Origin: JASSUD01 sp031963415
GTDB lineage: Bacteria; Pseudomonadota; Gammaproteobacteria; Burkholderiales; Burkholderiaceae
Direction: 5' to 3'
Assembly (NCBI GenBank): GCA_031963415.1
Contig: JASSUI010000001.1
Span: 496,001 to 560,000 of the forward strand
Length of the DNA: 64,000 nucleotides
The notes beneath the pieces were generated by a model. It was not told where the DNA came from. It worked only from the letters and a program-made list of their open reading frames with translations, and ran no database searches. Below, one piece after another: positions 1-9,130 of this stretch. Each line of letters opens with the position of its first letter. The first letter of the stretch is position 1. A program made the position numbers and the translations under genes.

Positions 1-653
1 TGAGCCATCGGTTCACCCAATTGCTCTCGCCCATTCGCTAATAACTCAGCCATGTTGCGCTGTCCAACCACTTCACGCGCAGCAGCTTGCGCTGTCTGTA
101 CCAGATCCATTTCTGGATCAACATTATTGAAGAGAAAGGCACGTGCATCGTTGACGTAATAGCGGACGTTAAAACGCACATTAATAATCTGGCCTTCTTT
201 TGTCAGCATTGATGAGTCTTTGACATCAGCCGCCTTAATTACCTTATTACGTCCAATTTCAACTGACCGCACAATGGTTAAATCAACGATTTCATGCGAT
301 TCAAATGGATAAGGTAAACGCCAGTGCAATCCTGCCCGCACAGTTTTTTTATATTCGCCAAACTGCAACACGACACCAGCTTGGCCTGTATGCACTGTAT
401 AAAAACTACTGCCTAGCCAAACACCTAAGGCTACGCACAACGCAATTACACTGTAATACCAAGTTTGTTTAGGTTCAGATTTGCCGCTATTGCTACCACG
501 GTTAATCTGTTTACGCCCGAATATACGCTGGCAGCGCCGGTTGAATTCGCGCCACAGTTCATCGAGATCAGGCGGTTCATTGCGCCCACTCCCTGTTTTC
601 TTTTCTTGTGGATCTTTCATTGTAAAAACTGCACGTAAGCGCTCTGTCATCAT
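1..653 (-). CDS. hflK: HflK, FtsH-protease modulator (partial; 3' end outside window)
   Basis: About 217 N-terminal codons are visible and the frame runs off the left edge. HflK pairs with HflC as an SPFH/prohibitin-like complex that surrounds and regulates the membrane protease FtsH. Visible are a charged, Pro/Gly-rich cytoplasmic N-terminus, one membrane segment (around residues 53-75, containing YYSVIALCVALGVWLG) and the start of the SPFH domain (GQAGVVLQFGEY, then FLFNNVDPEMDL). Two adjacent ATGs (653 and 650) and a third (620) are in frame and none has a strong Shine-Dalgarno, so the start is uncertain. It is the last gene in the window of the der-hfq-hflX-hflK series, the usual Burkholderia order, but two repeat elements separate it from hflX. 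Confidence 0.9.
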   Translation of the reverse strand, partial: MMTERLRAVFTMKDPQEKKTGSGRNEPPDLDELWREFNRRCQRIFGRKQINRGSNSGKSEPKQTWYYSVIALCVALGVWLGSSFYTVHTGQAGVVLQFGEYKKTVRAGLHWRLPYPFESHEIVDLTIVRSVEIGRNKVIKAADVKDSSMLTKEGQIINVRFNVRYYVNDARAFLFNNVDPEMDLVQTAQAAAREVVGQRNMAELLANGREQLGEPMA

Positions 654-667
654 GCGTTCTGATCGTT

Positions 668-817
668 ATCTGCTTTGTCTAAGCCTCAAAGCATGTTGGG
701 GTTCCTTCGTCACCCCAACCTACGAACATCGACGCAGAATCGTAGGTTGGGGTGAGGCACGAACCCCAACATGCACATCAATTAACTCTAATCTTTTTAC
801 AGATTTTGAGCAGGTTA
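668..817. mobile_element. MITE-like element, family B (hflK upstream)
   Basis: The core 699-771 is a near-perfect inverted repeat (GTTGGGGTTCCTTCGTCACC at one end, its complement-like partner ending CGAACCCCAAC). Outer ends are degenerate relative to better copies at 4915-5087, so the limits are approximate. It lies in the hflK-hflX gap. Confidence 0.6.
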
Positions 818-900
818 AACTGCTTGAATCAGTACATTGCCATGCTGAGCGCCTTAACAGCAAAGGCATTCTCTACCTATAAATTAGTAGACCTTTCTCA

Positions 901-1043
901 GAACCTGTCCACAAATTGTCTAAAAGACCGTGATCCGGGGTCGGGCGGTGCTCGCAATCCTCATGTACACCAACGTACACTCCGGTTGCTGCGCGCCGGC
1001 CTCCCCCGGCTGACAGCCTTTTAGACAATTTGTGGACAGGTTC
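901..1043. mobile_element. MITE-like element, family A, with TCA target duplication
   Basis: A 143-bp element with perfect 26-bp terminal inverted repeats beginning GAACCTGTCCACAAATTGTC. It is flanked on both sides by TCA (898-900 and 1044-1046). The right-hand TCA is, on the minus strand, the TGA stop codon of hflX. No coding potential is apparent. Confidence 0.85.
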
Positions 1044-2177
1044 TCAGTGAATCGGGGGCTGTACTAACTCATTCAAGTCGTTTTTCAATAAATTTTTTGT
1101 TTGACTTTCGACGATAGCTTGACGCAACACATCTAAGCCAATCCCAGCTTGCGCGCTCAGAAAGACGCGAACGATCTTACCATATTCATCACGCTGCACA
1201 CTGCTGCTAGCTGCTGCTAACTCAGGCACTTTATCAATTTTATTCCACACCATAATCTGTGGAATGTGCGCAGCTCCAATTTCATTGAGCACCGCATTGA
1301 CTTGGTCAATTTGCTCAAATCGTGCCGGGCTGGCCGCATCAACGACATGCAACAGTAGATCCGCATGCACCGTTTCTTCAAGCGTTGCCCGAAAAGCAGC
1401 TACTAAAGCATGCGGTAAATCACGAATAAAACCCACCGTATCCGACATGACAATTTGCCCTGACTCGCCTAAGTAAACGCGCCGCGAAGTCGTATCTAGA
1501 GTCGCAAACAGTAGATCGGCTGCGTAGGCTCTGGCCTTGGTCAGTGCATTAAAAAGCGTAGATTTTCCCGCATTGGTATACCCGACTAATGAAACGGAGA
1601 AAGTACCACTGCGTATCCGTTGTCGACGTTGGGTATCGTGCTGACGACGTAACCGCGCTAGCTGCTCTTTCAATTGTTTGATGCGCACGCCAATCAAACG
1701 GCGATCTGTCTCAAGCTGCGTCTCCCCAGGCCCACGCAAACCGATCCCCCCTTTTTGTCGCTCGAGGTGAGTCCAAGCGCGTACTAAACGCGTCGCTAAA
1801 TATTGGAGTTGAGCCAATTCGACTTGCACCTTGCCTTCATGGCTGCGCGCGCGCTGCGCAAAGATATCTAAAATCAAACTCGTGCGGTCGGCAACGCGCG
1901 TATTGAAGATTTTTTCTAGATTGCGTTGCTGGGCGGGAGACAAGGGGTGATTGAAAATGACGATATCGATAGGTTGGGGTTGGCTCGCGAGCGCCTCTCT
2001 GATTTCTTCAGCCTTGCCACTGCCTATAAAAAGCGCTGCCTCTGGACTCGCGCGGCGGCCCGTGAAGGTTATTAATGGCGTGGTGCCAGCACTAGTCGCA
2101 AGTAATTTTAATTCTTCCAAACTAGCGTGGAAATCAATTTCCCCAAAATCTATGCTAACAAGGGCGGCATTAATCAA
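1044..2177 (-). CDS. hflX: GTPase HflX
   Basis: Ribosome-associated P-loop GTPase that splits or rescues stalled 70S ribosomes. The 377-residue protein has the HflX N-terminal domain (GRRASPEAALFIGSGKAEE), the Gly-rich linker GIGLRGPGETQLETDRR, and a G domain with G1 GYTNAGKST, G3 DTVGF and G4 NKID. The only reasonable start is TTG at 2177 (INAALVSIDFG follows, as in Burkholderia homologues); no good Shine-Dalgarno precedes it. It lies 79 nt downstream of hfq in the same direction. The TGA stop coincides exactly with the target duplication of the repeat at 901-1043, so the native C-terminus may have been slightly altered. Confidence 0.95.
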   Translation of the reverse strand: MINAALVSIDFGEIDFHASLEELKLLATSAGTTPLITFTGRRASPEAALFIGSGKAEEIREALASQPQPIDIVIFNHPLSPAQQRNLEKIFNTRVADRTSLILDIFAQRARSHEGKVQVELAQLQYLATRLVRAWTHLERQKGGIGLRGPGETQLETDRRLIGVRIKQLKEQLARLRRQHDTQRRQRIRSGTFSVSLVGYTNAGKSTLFNALTKARAYAADLLFATLDTTSRRVYLGESGQIVMSDTVGFIRDLPHALVAAFRATLEETVHADLLLHVVDAASPARFEQIDQVNAVLNEIGAAHIPQIMVWNKIDKVPELAAASSSVQRDEYGKIVRVFLSAQAGIGLDVLRQAIVESQTKNLLKNDLNELVQPPIH

Positions 2178-2195
2178 ATTGAAAAGAAAGTAAAT

Positions 2196-2240
2196 GAAGC
2201 CAGTCTGTATAAAAATATACCGCTAATATGCAGACTGACT
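2196..2240. other. Hairpin between hfq and hflX
   Basis: CAGTCTG and CAGACTG form a 7-bp stem around an AT-rich loop in the hfq-hflX spacer. No T tract follows on either strand, so it is more likely an mRNA stability or attenuation structure than a terminator. Confidence 0.3.
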
Positions 2241-2256
2241 TTTGATTGAAATTCAT

Positions 2257-2508
2257 TTAAGCCAATATTTCTTCTTCTTCCGCCTGTAAGTTAACCGGGC
2301 GGGCAGGAACAACAGTAGAAATAGCGTGCTTATAAACCATTTGTGTAACAGTATTGCGCAATAACACTACATATTGATCAAAAGACTCAATATTGCCTTG
2401 CAACTTAATGCCATTGACGAGATAAATCGACACTGGCATATGCTGCTTGCGCAGCTCATTTAAAAATGGGTCTTGTAATAACTGCCCTTTAGCACCTTTA
2501 CTACTCAT
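2257..2508 (-). CDS. hfq: RNA chaperone Hfq
   Basis: Hexameric Sm-like RNA chaperone that pairs small RNAs with mRNAs. The 83-residue product contains the Sm1 segment (LLQDPFLNELRK, VSIYLVNGIKLQGNIESFDQ) and the Sm2 signature YKHAISTVVP, with a short acidic tail. The ATG at 2508 is chosen over the in-frame ATG 60 nt upstream because the family begins MSxKG and a GGAG lies 7-8 nt before it. It belongs with hflX and hflK downstream; der is upstream with a 498-nt gap. Confidence 0.97.
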   Translation of the reverse strand: MSSKGAKGQLLQDPFLNELRKQHMPVSIYLVNGIKLQGNIESFDQYVVLLRNTVTQMVYKHAISTVVPARPVNLQAEEEEILA

Positions 2509-3006
2509 AGCAAACTCCGTTTTGTTTCTTGAGAATCTATCCGCAAAGCAGATAAACCAATTCATCAAATTAATATTAAGCTCGAATCAGACTTAAATGA
2601 GCAAAGTGGATTAAGTCGGATCCAATATCGATTTTTTCTTATGCTTGGCTGCTAGGGGCACTGCATAACTCGCAAGCAGTATCACGCTTAAGATTGTGCT
2701 CAATTGTACTATCTGTGCTGAGATGCTTACCCAGGATCTGTTACACACCTCCTTCCGTGAATTGATTGGAAGAGCCATTTTTTACAGTTAATTAACTGCC
2801 GCGAAAAAATCATTTCATTCAATTTTTAAGCACTATAGCCGATTTTCAAACCGTGCAAAAAGAATGCATCGAATTATTACGGAATTCGCTAATCTTTTTC
2901 GGCATTAAAAGATACTAAATAAATTACAAGCTGAAGAAGTGCTATTTAATGCCATTTCTTTTTTCGCAAATGATGAGGTAGACGCAAGAGGCAGCATAAA
3001 TCTGAC
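2509..3006. other. Intergenic region der-hfq
   Basis: Nearly 500 bp without a convincing gene. It is AT-rich and shows none of the dispersed repeat families clearly. It presumably carries the hfq promoter on the minus strand, but no -35/-10 pair could be assigned with confidence. Confidence 0.4.
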
Positions 3007-4347
3007 CTATTCAGTATTTTTATAAGGATTTTGTTTAGTACGCAACTCGATACGCAATGGTGTGCCTGTAAGCGAAAAAGTTTCACGGAACTTTCTTTCA
3101 AGGTATCGCTGATAGGCTGGGGTTATCTCGTCCAACGCGCTGCCATGAATCACCACAATAGGTGGATTGTGCCCGCCTTGATGCGCATAGCGCGGCTTTG
3201 GTCTGCTCAGTCCATGGCGGCGGGGTGGCTGAGCCTGAACCGCTTCCAACAAAATGCGCGTCAGTTTAGGCGTGGGAAGTTTGGCCATCGCTGCGGTATA
3301 AGCATCATCAACTGAGCGCATCAGTGGACCAATACCAGTTTTTTCCGTAGCCGAAATAAAATGAAATTTCGCAAAATTCAGAAATTCCAATTTACGCCCA
3401 AGATCCGCTTTAATGCGTTCACGAGTATAGTTATCAAGCTTATCCCATTTATTTACTGCTACCACTAAAGCACGCCCTTGCTCTACAACGAAGCTCGCAA
3501 TATGGGCATCTTGCTCGGTGATATCTTGCCGTGCATCGAGTAGAAAAATCACCACATTGGCATCTGAAATCGACTGCAATGTTTTCACCACGGAAAATTT
3601 TTCAACGGCTTCAAAAACTTTACGACGACGACGCAAACCAGCCGTATCAATCAATGTGTATGGCCGACCTTGGCGCGTGAAATCAATATAAATTGAATCG
3701 CGCGTAGTACCCGGCATATCAAAGGCAATCACCCGTTCTTCGCCAAGCAAGGTATTCACCAATGTCGATTTACCTACATTAGGGCGACCCACAATGGCAA
3801 TTTTCGTACCCCGAGAGCTGCTTTCTTCATTTTCTTCTATAGGCCTATTCTCCGCATACACGCGACTTAGTGCCTCGTCGATCATCGCAGCTACACCTTC
3901 ACCGTGAGCCGCCGAAATTGGAAATGGAGTCCCTAAGCCAAACGCATGAAAATCAGCGCTCGCTACCTCTCTTTGGAAACCTTCAGCTTTGTTTACGACG
4001 ACCATAATTGGGCGGCCCGTTTTGCGCAGATAGTCGGCCAGCAGAGCATCTTGCGGCGTGCTTCCCTGACGCATATCAACCACAAATATCACCAAATCAG
4101 ACTCTTGTACCGCTTGTTGCATTTGGCGTGCCATATGCTGCGAAATACCCTCTTCCGCACTCGATTCAAAACCGCCTGTATCGATCACTAAATAAGGGCG
4201 ACCGCCTAAACGGCCTTCACCATAATGGCGATCGCGCGTCAGCCCAGGCAAATTCGCAACCAGTGCATCACGCGAGCGCGTCAGTTTATTAAAGAGTGTA
4301 GATTTACCTACATTGGGGCGCCCCACGAGGGCGATAACGGGTTTCAT
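3007..4347 (-). CDS. der: Ribosome biogenesis GTPase Der (EngA)
   Basis: Essential double-GTPase needed for 50S subunit maturation. The 446-aa protein has two tandem G domains, each with GRPNVGKST (residues about 8-16 and 187-195), DTGGF/DTAGL, and NKAE/NKWD, followed by the KH-like C-terminal domain. The start MKPVIALVGRPNVGKST matches the family. In this genome a decayed repeat region of about 750 bp separates it from bamB, its usual upstream neighbour. Confidence 0.97.
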   Translation of the reverse strand: MKPVIALVGRPNVGKSTLFNKLTRSRDALVANLPGLTRDRHYGEGRLGGRPYLVIDTGGFESSAEEGISQHMARQMQQAVQESDLVIFVVDMRQGSTPQDALLADYLRKTGRPIMVVVNKAEGFQREVASADFHAFGLGTPFPISAAHGEGVAAMIDEALSRVYAENRPIEENEESSSRGTKIAIVGRPNVGKSTLVNTLLGEERVIAFDMPGTTRDSIYIDFTRQGRPYTLIDTAGLRRRRKVFEAVEKFSVVKTLQSISDANVVIFLLDARQDITEQDAHIASFVVEQGRALVVAVNKWDKLDNYTRERIKADLGRKLEFLNFAKFHFISATEKTGIGPLMRSVDDAYTAAMAKLPTPKLTRILLEAVQAQPPRRHGLSRPKPRYAHQGGHNPPIVVIHGSALDEITPAYQRYLERKFRETFSLTGTPLRIELRTKQNPYKNTE

Positions 4348-4422
4348 GATTAAATTTATAACGATAAGGTCAAGGAGACGTTGAATAAACTAGAAGCAAC
4401 ATTATGCTGGCTGTATACATTA

Positions 4423-4590
4423 GGACCTGTCTACAAATTGTCTAAAAGGCCGCCAATCTAGGAAGGCCTTTAGGTGGCTAAACCTTGCAGCAACCGGAAT
4501 GCACATAAACACACATGAGGATTGCTAGCCCCGCGCAAGGTTTAGCAAATACGCAAAGCACGCTCTTTTAGACGATTTAAAGACAGGCCC
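4423..4590. mobile_element. MITE-like element, family A (der upstream)
   Basis: Degenerate copy of the 901-1043 element: the left end reads GGACCTGTCTACAAATTGTC and the right end GACGATTTAAAGACAGGCCC. TTA precedes the left end. The interior shares the GCAACCGGAATG/TGAGGATTGC block with other family A copies. Confidence 0.7.
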
Positions 4591-4682
4591 CTAAAGAGAA
4601 CAGCTGGCAAACGTATGCCTAGCTGCAGGTTTAAACAGATCTCCCTTAGTAAAATAGCTGCATAGCTTGATACGATGAACTA

Positions 4683-4860
4683 GGAACCGATTTAAAGTCT
4701 GCGGAAAATTAGACTAAAGGTGATGGGTAGTCATAGTGGAGTTCGAGCCTCACCCCAACCTACGATTTCACGTCAATGTTCGTGGATTGAGGTAGCGAAG
4801 AAATTTCAACATGCCTACTGATCACCTCTGAAACTCCTCTTTTTCATAGTTTTGAACAGA
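4683..4860. repeat. Degenerate family B element
   Basis: Contains the CACCCCAACCTACGA core and an outer TTTTGAACAGACTG end resembling family B, but the inverted repeat is eroded. Limits are approximate. Confidence 0.45.
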
Positions 4861-4914
4861 CTGAGATATTCTGCCCAACCTCGTTTAAATTGAACTAGCT
4901 AGCCAAAAGGCTAA

Positions 4915-5087
4915 GAACCTGTTCAGAATCTCAAAGAAGAGTGTTTTGTGAGCCGTCACGTTGGGGTTCGTTCCTCACCCCAACCTACAAAATTTGCCGA
5001 AAAGTCGTAGGTTGGGGTGACGAAGGAACCCCAACATGTAGGCCGATCAACCTGCTATTTCTTCTTCTGAAGATGATGAACAGGTTC
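4915..5087. mobile_element. MITE-like element, family B, with TAA target duplication
   Basis: A 173-bp element beginning GAACCTGTTCAGAATCTC and ending GAACAGGTTC, with an internal inverted repeat of GTTGGGGT... blocks. TAA flanks both sides (4912-4914 and 5088-5090). It sits 9 bp from the bamB stop codon. Confidence 0.8.
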
Positions 5088-5096
5088 TAACATTTA

Positions 5097-6236
5097 TTAA
5101 CGCGGCCTAAACCCATATAAACGACCATTCTGCGTTTGCACAATTAAAGTTTGACCCGCCAATATTGGCTGAGCAGTAATGGCACCACTGGTTTTGAGAC
5201 GCGCAACAAAATCGCCCGTAGCAACTGATAAGAAATGTAAAAAGCCTTTGTAATCCCCCACTACGACTGCAGCACCAATGATAGCCGGAGCGCTTAAATT
5301 ACGCCCTTGCAGTTTTGTATTTTGCCAATACAAGCGACCCGTTGTAGCATCATAAAGCGAGACCGCCGACCATTCATTAACCGCAGCCAATACAGCTTCA
5401 GCCTGGGCCAAACCGCCATAACTTGAAAAAGGATGTTCCCAAATCGCTTGCCCAGCTTGTGCATCAAAGCAGGCGATACGCCCTTGGAATGTGACAGCGC
5501 AGGTTTCGCGGCCAACTAAGGTAGGCGTGCCAACAACATCATTAATGCGCTCGACTTCAGTGACACCCGTTGGATAAGAAACAGGGATTTGCCAGTAAGC
5601 ATCGCCCGTAGCGAGGTTAATCGCGGCCAGCGCACCACCGGGGAAACCCGCGATAATGGCATCTTCACCAGCAAAGGTCATCCCATTTGGTGCGCGTAAA
5701 TTGAGAGGGATTGAGCGGTTATGGAAAACCCATTTCTGCTCTCCATTTGAGCCATTAAAGGCAGTAATGTTGCCATCGCCAGTGCGTACCAACACAAAGC
5801 CATTACCGACTAATGGAGCACTCAGAATTTCCCTTTTTACATCCGCCTTCCATAAGAGCTCACCTTGGGCATTTAATACATAGATATATCCATCTTTGCC
5901 CCCAACCGCAGTTAATTCACCATCACTGCCCACTCCTGCCGATAGGGCTACGGGCAATTTCTTGCGCCATATTTCACGGCCATTGTCCGCATTAATTTTG
6001 ACTACTGTACCGTTAGCTGCGGCGGCGTACACGGCCTCACCGACTGCGGTAGGTTGGAATAAGTATTGTTCAGTTATACCAACATGAGTAGACCACACCT
6101 GTTGCACTTCTAACTCAGGTTTAATATTAGTTAGAGAGGTGGGTATACGTCGTGCATCTTTAGAAGTTGAACACGCGCCTAACAGCGTTAAAGTGAACAA
6201 TACAAAAAGGGCGGGAAAACGTTTAAATAGAGACAT
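5097..6236 (-). CDS. bamB: Outer-membrane assembly lipoprotein BamB
   Basis: BamB is the beta-propeller scaffold of the BAM machine that inserts beta-barrel proteins into the outer membrane. The 379-aa product starts with a lipoprotein signal (MSLFKRFPALFVLFTLTLLG, then AC with the lipidated Cys at about residue 22) followed by repeated PQQ-type propeller blades (for example GYIYVLNAQGELLWK, GRIACFDAQAGQAIWEH). It lies between yfgM and der as in other Burkholderiales. Confidence 0.95.
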   Translation of the reverse strand: MSLFKRFPALFVLFTLTLLGACSTSKDARRIPTSLTNIKPELEVQQVWSTHVGITEQYLFQPTAVGEAVYAAAANGTVVKINADNGREIWRKKLPVALSAGVGSDGELTAVGGKDGYIYVLNAQGELLWKADVKREILSAPLVGNGFVLVRTGDGNITAFNGSNGEQKWVFHNRSIPLNLRAPNGMTFAGEDAIIAGFPGGALAAINLATGDAYWQIPVSYPTGVTEVERINDVVGTPTLVGRETCAVTFQGRIACFDAQAGQAIWEHPFSSYGGLAQAEAVLAAVNEWSAVSLYDATTGRLYWQNTKLQGRNLSAPAIIGAAVVVGDYKGFLHFLSVATGDFVARLKTSGAITAQPILAGQTLIVQTQNGRLYGFRPR

Positions 6237-6522
6237 GGTTAAGGTTTTATCTCATTAGTGAATTAGTACTTAGCTGATAGTCAACTGCCACAGCAAACTG
6301 AAAAATATCGAACAGATGTAGAGTCTATTTAGGTTCTTCTAAACAAAACGCGCTTTGCTACCAGTACAAGCAGTATTTGCCGTGAAACACAACATCGCCA
6401 AGAAAAACCTAAATCACGCTTAATTAAAATCCGTTTGAGGCGTCTCTGATAGCTTTGCCTCTAGCACGGCAAAGCGGCGCTAGGAAGCCAGGGAAGAGCT
6501 ACTTAAACCATTACCTCCATTG

Positions 6523-6621
6523 GAACCTGCTTAAGCCTTTCTTGCTAACTCGCACCGACGCAGATAGTCAAGACTTACGGCAAGAAGGTGCAAGGGCTCC
6601 AGCAAAAGCCTACACAGGTTC
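6523..6621. mobile_element. MITE-like element, family C (bamB-yfgM gap)
   Basis: About 99 bp, GAACCTGCTTAAGCCTTT to AAAGCCTACACAGGTTC, with the interior CGACGCAGA...GCAAG typical of family C. The terminal GA of the minus-strand GAACC end supplies the last two bases of the yfgM TGA stop codon. A partial second copy lies at about 6450-6500. Confidence 0.7.
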
Positions 6622-7267
6622 ACCCCCCAAGCGCATCGAGTTTGAACTTCGTCATCCGTAATAGCGAATCACCCGGACTAAACGCCTGCAACGCTTTACG
6701 GTAAGACTGACGAGCCTCATCAGGTTTTTGCTGCGCAACCAGAATATCTCCACGGCGGTCAGCATACAACGCGCGAAAAGCTTCGGATGGTTTTTTCTCC
6801 AATAATTTCAGCGCAGCATCATAAGCCTTCTCATCAAACAACACACTGGCTAGGCGCAATCTGGCAAGCTGTTCGTATTCAGCGTCGCTTGCATGCTTTA
6901 TGGCCCATTTTAATTGCGCTTTTGTCTGTTCCATATTTGCCGCTTGGTAAAAAACCTTTGCGGCAGCTAGCGCCGTCATCTGCGCATAAGGGGTGCGACT
7001 AAACTTATTTTCTATCTGCTGCACAATATGCAGAACCTGAGTCTGATCGATTTTTTTTCCTGTTTGGGTAGGCCAATCTGCTAGTTGTTGAAATTGTTCA
7101 TAAAGCGTCTCAGCTTGTGCGGTTTGCCTGCGTAGCCAATGATTCCAGCCAGTCCAGCTAGTCGCCAGCAATAAAACTGCAGCTAATCCCCAACTGCATA
7201 ACTTACCCCAACGCATCCACCAAGCTTTGAGGTGATCAAGGGTTTCTTGTTCAAGATGATCACTCAT
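6620..7267 (-). CDS. yfgM: YfgM-like membrane-anchored TPR protein
   Basis: 215-aa protein with a cytoplasmic N-terminus (MSDHLEQETLDHLKAWWMRW), one membrane helix (about residues 24-43) and a periplasmic helical TPR-like domain. YfgM associates with the SecYEG translocon and periplasmic chaperones in E. coli. Position between hisS and bamB is the conserved one. The stop codon TGA spans the junction with a repeat element, so the last residues may be affected by that insertion. Confidence 0.85.
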   Translation of the reverse strand: MSDHLEQETLDHLKAWWMRWGKLCSWGLAAVLLLATSWTGWNHWLRRQTAQAETLYEQFQQLADWPTQTGKKIDQTQVLHIVQQIENKFSRTPYAQMTALAAAKVFYQAANMEQTKAQLKWAIKHASDAEYEQLARLRLASVLFDEKAYDAALKLLEKKPSEAFRALYADRRGDILVAQQKPDEARQSYRKALQAFSPGDSLLRMTKFKLDALGG

Positions 7268-7293
7268 GCGTTTATTTCCTCAGAATTTATTTA

Positions 7294-7446
7294 GAACTCA
7301 TTTCATCAATGTTTAAAAGGTCATCCGTCGAAGGAACTCCCTAGTTAGCTACACCCTGCAGGAACCGGAGTGTACTAAACGTATGACCGGCCAGGGTTTA
7401 ACAAATACACGAATCACGGCCTTTTAGACAATTTGTAGACAGGTTC
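7294..7446. mobile_element. MITE-like element, family A, with TTA target duplication
   Basis: Left end GAACTCATTTCATCAATG (diverged), right end GACAATTTGTAGACAGGTTC, 153 bp. TTA lies at both borders (7291-7293 and 7447-7449). It occupies the hisS-yfgM gap. Confidence 0.7.
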
Positions 7447-7485
7447 TTAGGCATTTATTAAGAAATGCGTTCTCTATAGATTGGC

Positions 7486-7510
7486 AAAAAAATGGCTGCG
7501 ATTAACAGCC
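7486..7510 (-). terminator. Probable Rho-independent terminator after hisS
   Basis: Read on the minus strand: GGCTG-TTAATCG-CAGCC followed by ATTTTTTT, 27 nt downstream of the hisS stop. The stem is only 5 bp, so strength is uncertain. Confidence 0.55.
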
Positions 7511-7536
7511 TTTTCTATCAATACTGCACGTCAAAT

Positions 7537-8862
7537 TTATTCAGTACTTCCTAGCGTATCAATTAAATAGTCGATAACAGACTCAACGCGAACCTGCAGT
7601 TGAGTTGCTGCGCTACCTTCAACACTACCACGCCGCAATGGTTTAACAGTGACACAGCCCTGTGCAACTTCATCTTCCCCAATAATAATTGCATACGCTG
7701 CCCCGCTTGCATCCGCTCGCTTCATCTGGGCTTTGAAACTGGCAGGGGCACCATTTGTACTGCAGTGTACCAGTACCGCAACCCCCGCATCACGCAGTCT
7801 CTCTGCGAGCACAAAAGCTTGCATACGAGCCGCTGTACCTTGATGTACCAGATAGATTTCACAATTTTGATACGCGACGCTAGGCTGATCTTCTTTCAGC
7901 AAAGCAAGCACCCTTTCAATGCCAAGCGCCCAGCCACAAGCAGGTGCCGGCTTGCCACCCAATTGTTCAATTAGCGGATCGTAACGCCCTCCCCCCGCTA
8001 TGGCACTCTGCGCGCCAAGCCGGTCAGTGAGCCACTCAAAGACGGTTAAGTTGTAATAATCCAACCCACGCACTAAACGAGGGTTAATCGTAAACGAGAT
8101 GCCATTAACTTTAAGCAAGCGCTGTAATTCGATAAAGTGCTCGCGTGATTCCTCGCCTAAAAAATCCTGCAAAGTCGGCGCAGCTTCGATAATTTCTCGC
8201 AAAGCTGGTTTTTTGGTGTCGAGTACACGCAGCGGATTTGTATAAAGACGCCGCTTGGCTTCCTCATCAAGCTTATCTTGATGCTGCTCAAGATAACTAA
8301 TCAATGCCTGACGATAGGCTGCACGTTCAGACGCTTGTCCTAGCGAATTGACCTCAAGGCGTACGTCTTTTAGACCTAATTCTTGCCACAGGCGTTGCCC
8401 CATTAAGATAATTTCGGCATCAGAATCAGGCCCAGCAAAGCCAAGCGCCTCGACTCCGAGCTGATGAAATTGGCGATAGCGCCCTCGCTGCGGCCGCTCA
8501 TGCCTAAACATAGGTCCGCTGTACCACAGTCTTTTAGGCCCGTCGTAAAGCAAATTATGCTCAATCACCGCGCGCACCACAGCAGCCGTGTTTTCTGGGC
8601 GCAATGTTAAATGCTCACCGTTTAACGCATCGGTGAAGCTATACATTTCCTTCTCAACAATATCTGTTACTTCACCAATACCACGCGTGAAAAGCGCAGT
8701 GTGCTCAACTATCGGCGTGCGGATATTAAGGTAACCATAAGCATGCAGCACTGAGCGCGCTACCTCTTCAAAATGCTCCCAAAGCACCGCATCCGGCGGA
8801 AGAATGTCATTCATTCCTTTGACGCCGGTCAGTTTTTCAACTTTGCGTTTTTGTTCTGTCAT
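7537..8862 (-). CDS. hisS: Histidyl-tRNA synthetase
   Basis: Class II aminoacyl-tRNA synthetase charging tRNA-His. The 441-aa protein shows GVKGMNDILPPD at the start, motif 2 (FRHERPQRGRYRQFHQLGVE), the His-specific LVRGLDYYNLTVFEW, motif 3 (AIAGGGRYDPLIEQLGG ... GWALGIERVLAL) and a C-terminal anticodon-binding domain. Length is normal for the family. It sits between ispG and yfgM. Confidence 0.97.
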   Translation of the reverse strand: MTEQKRKVEKLTGVKGMNDILPPDAVLWEHFEEVARSVLHAYGYLNIRTPIVEHTALFTRGIGEVTDIVEKEMYSFTDALNGEHLTLRPENTAAVVRAVIEHNLLYDGPKRLWYSGPMFRHERPQRGRYRQFHQLGVEALGFAGPDSDAEIILMGQRLWQELGLKDVRLEVNSLGQASERAAYRQALISYLEQHQDKLDEEAKRRLYTNPLRVLDTKKPALREIIEAAPTLQDFLGEESREHFIELQRLLKVNGISFTINPRLVRGLDYYNLTVFEWLTDRLGAQSAIAGGGRYDPLIEQLGGKPAPACGWALGIERVLALLKEDQPSVAYQNCEIYLVHQGTAARMQAFVLAERLRDAGVAVLVHCSTNGAPASFKAQMKRADASGAAYAIIIGEDEVAQGCVTVKPLRRGSVEGSAATQLQVRVESVIDYLIDTLGSTE

Positions 8863-8901
8863 GGAAATTTTTTATTTAAATGAAAGCACATAGCTTTAGA
8901 G

Positions 8902-9130
8902 CCTAAACTACTAACTTATACAGAAGTTGTAGGGTTTTCCTGGTGGCCTCGCGCCGACGCAGACAGTACATCTAGTACGGCAAGGCGGTGCGAGGGCGCC
9001 AGGGAAAGCCTAAACCACTAACTTACACAGAACCTATTTAGGGTTTTCCTGGTGGCCTCGCGCCGGCCCAGACAGTACATCTAGTACGGCAAGGCGGTGC
9101 GAGGGCGCCAGGGAAAGCCTAAATAGGTTC
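8902..9130. mobile_element. Two tandem family C elements (hisS-ispG gap)
   Basis: Two head-to-tail copies with a spacing of about 107-109 bp share AGGGTTTTCCTGGTGGCCTC and CAGACAGTACATCTAGTACG. The second copy (9030-9130) has paired ends GAACCTATTTAGG / CCTAAATAGGTTC; the first has an eroded left end (GAAGTTGTAGGG). The right border at 9130 directly abuts the ispG stop codon (TCA at 9131-9133). Confidence 0.75.

Noticed and set aside
699..771. Rho-independent terminator reading of the family B core
   Set aside because: The hairpin lacks a T tract and the same sequence recurs in many places with mobile-element-like ends, so it is listed as a repeat.
481..1024. Two plus-strand frames across the hflK-hflX gap
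   Set aside because: They run antisense through hflK and through repeat elements; composition and family evidence support only the minus-strand genes and the repeats.
4738..4760. tRNA T-loop-like GGAGTTCGAGCCTC
   Set aside because: No cloverleaf could be built around it; it is part of a degenerate repeat. No tRNA was identified in the window.
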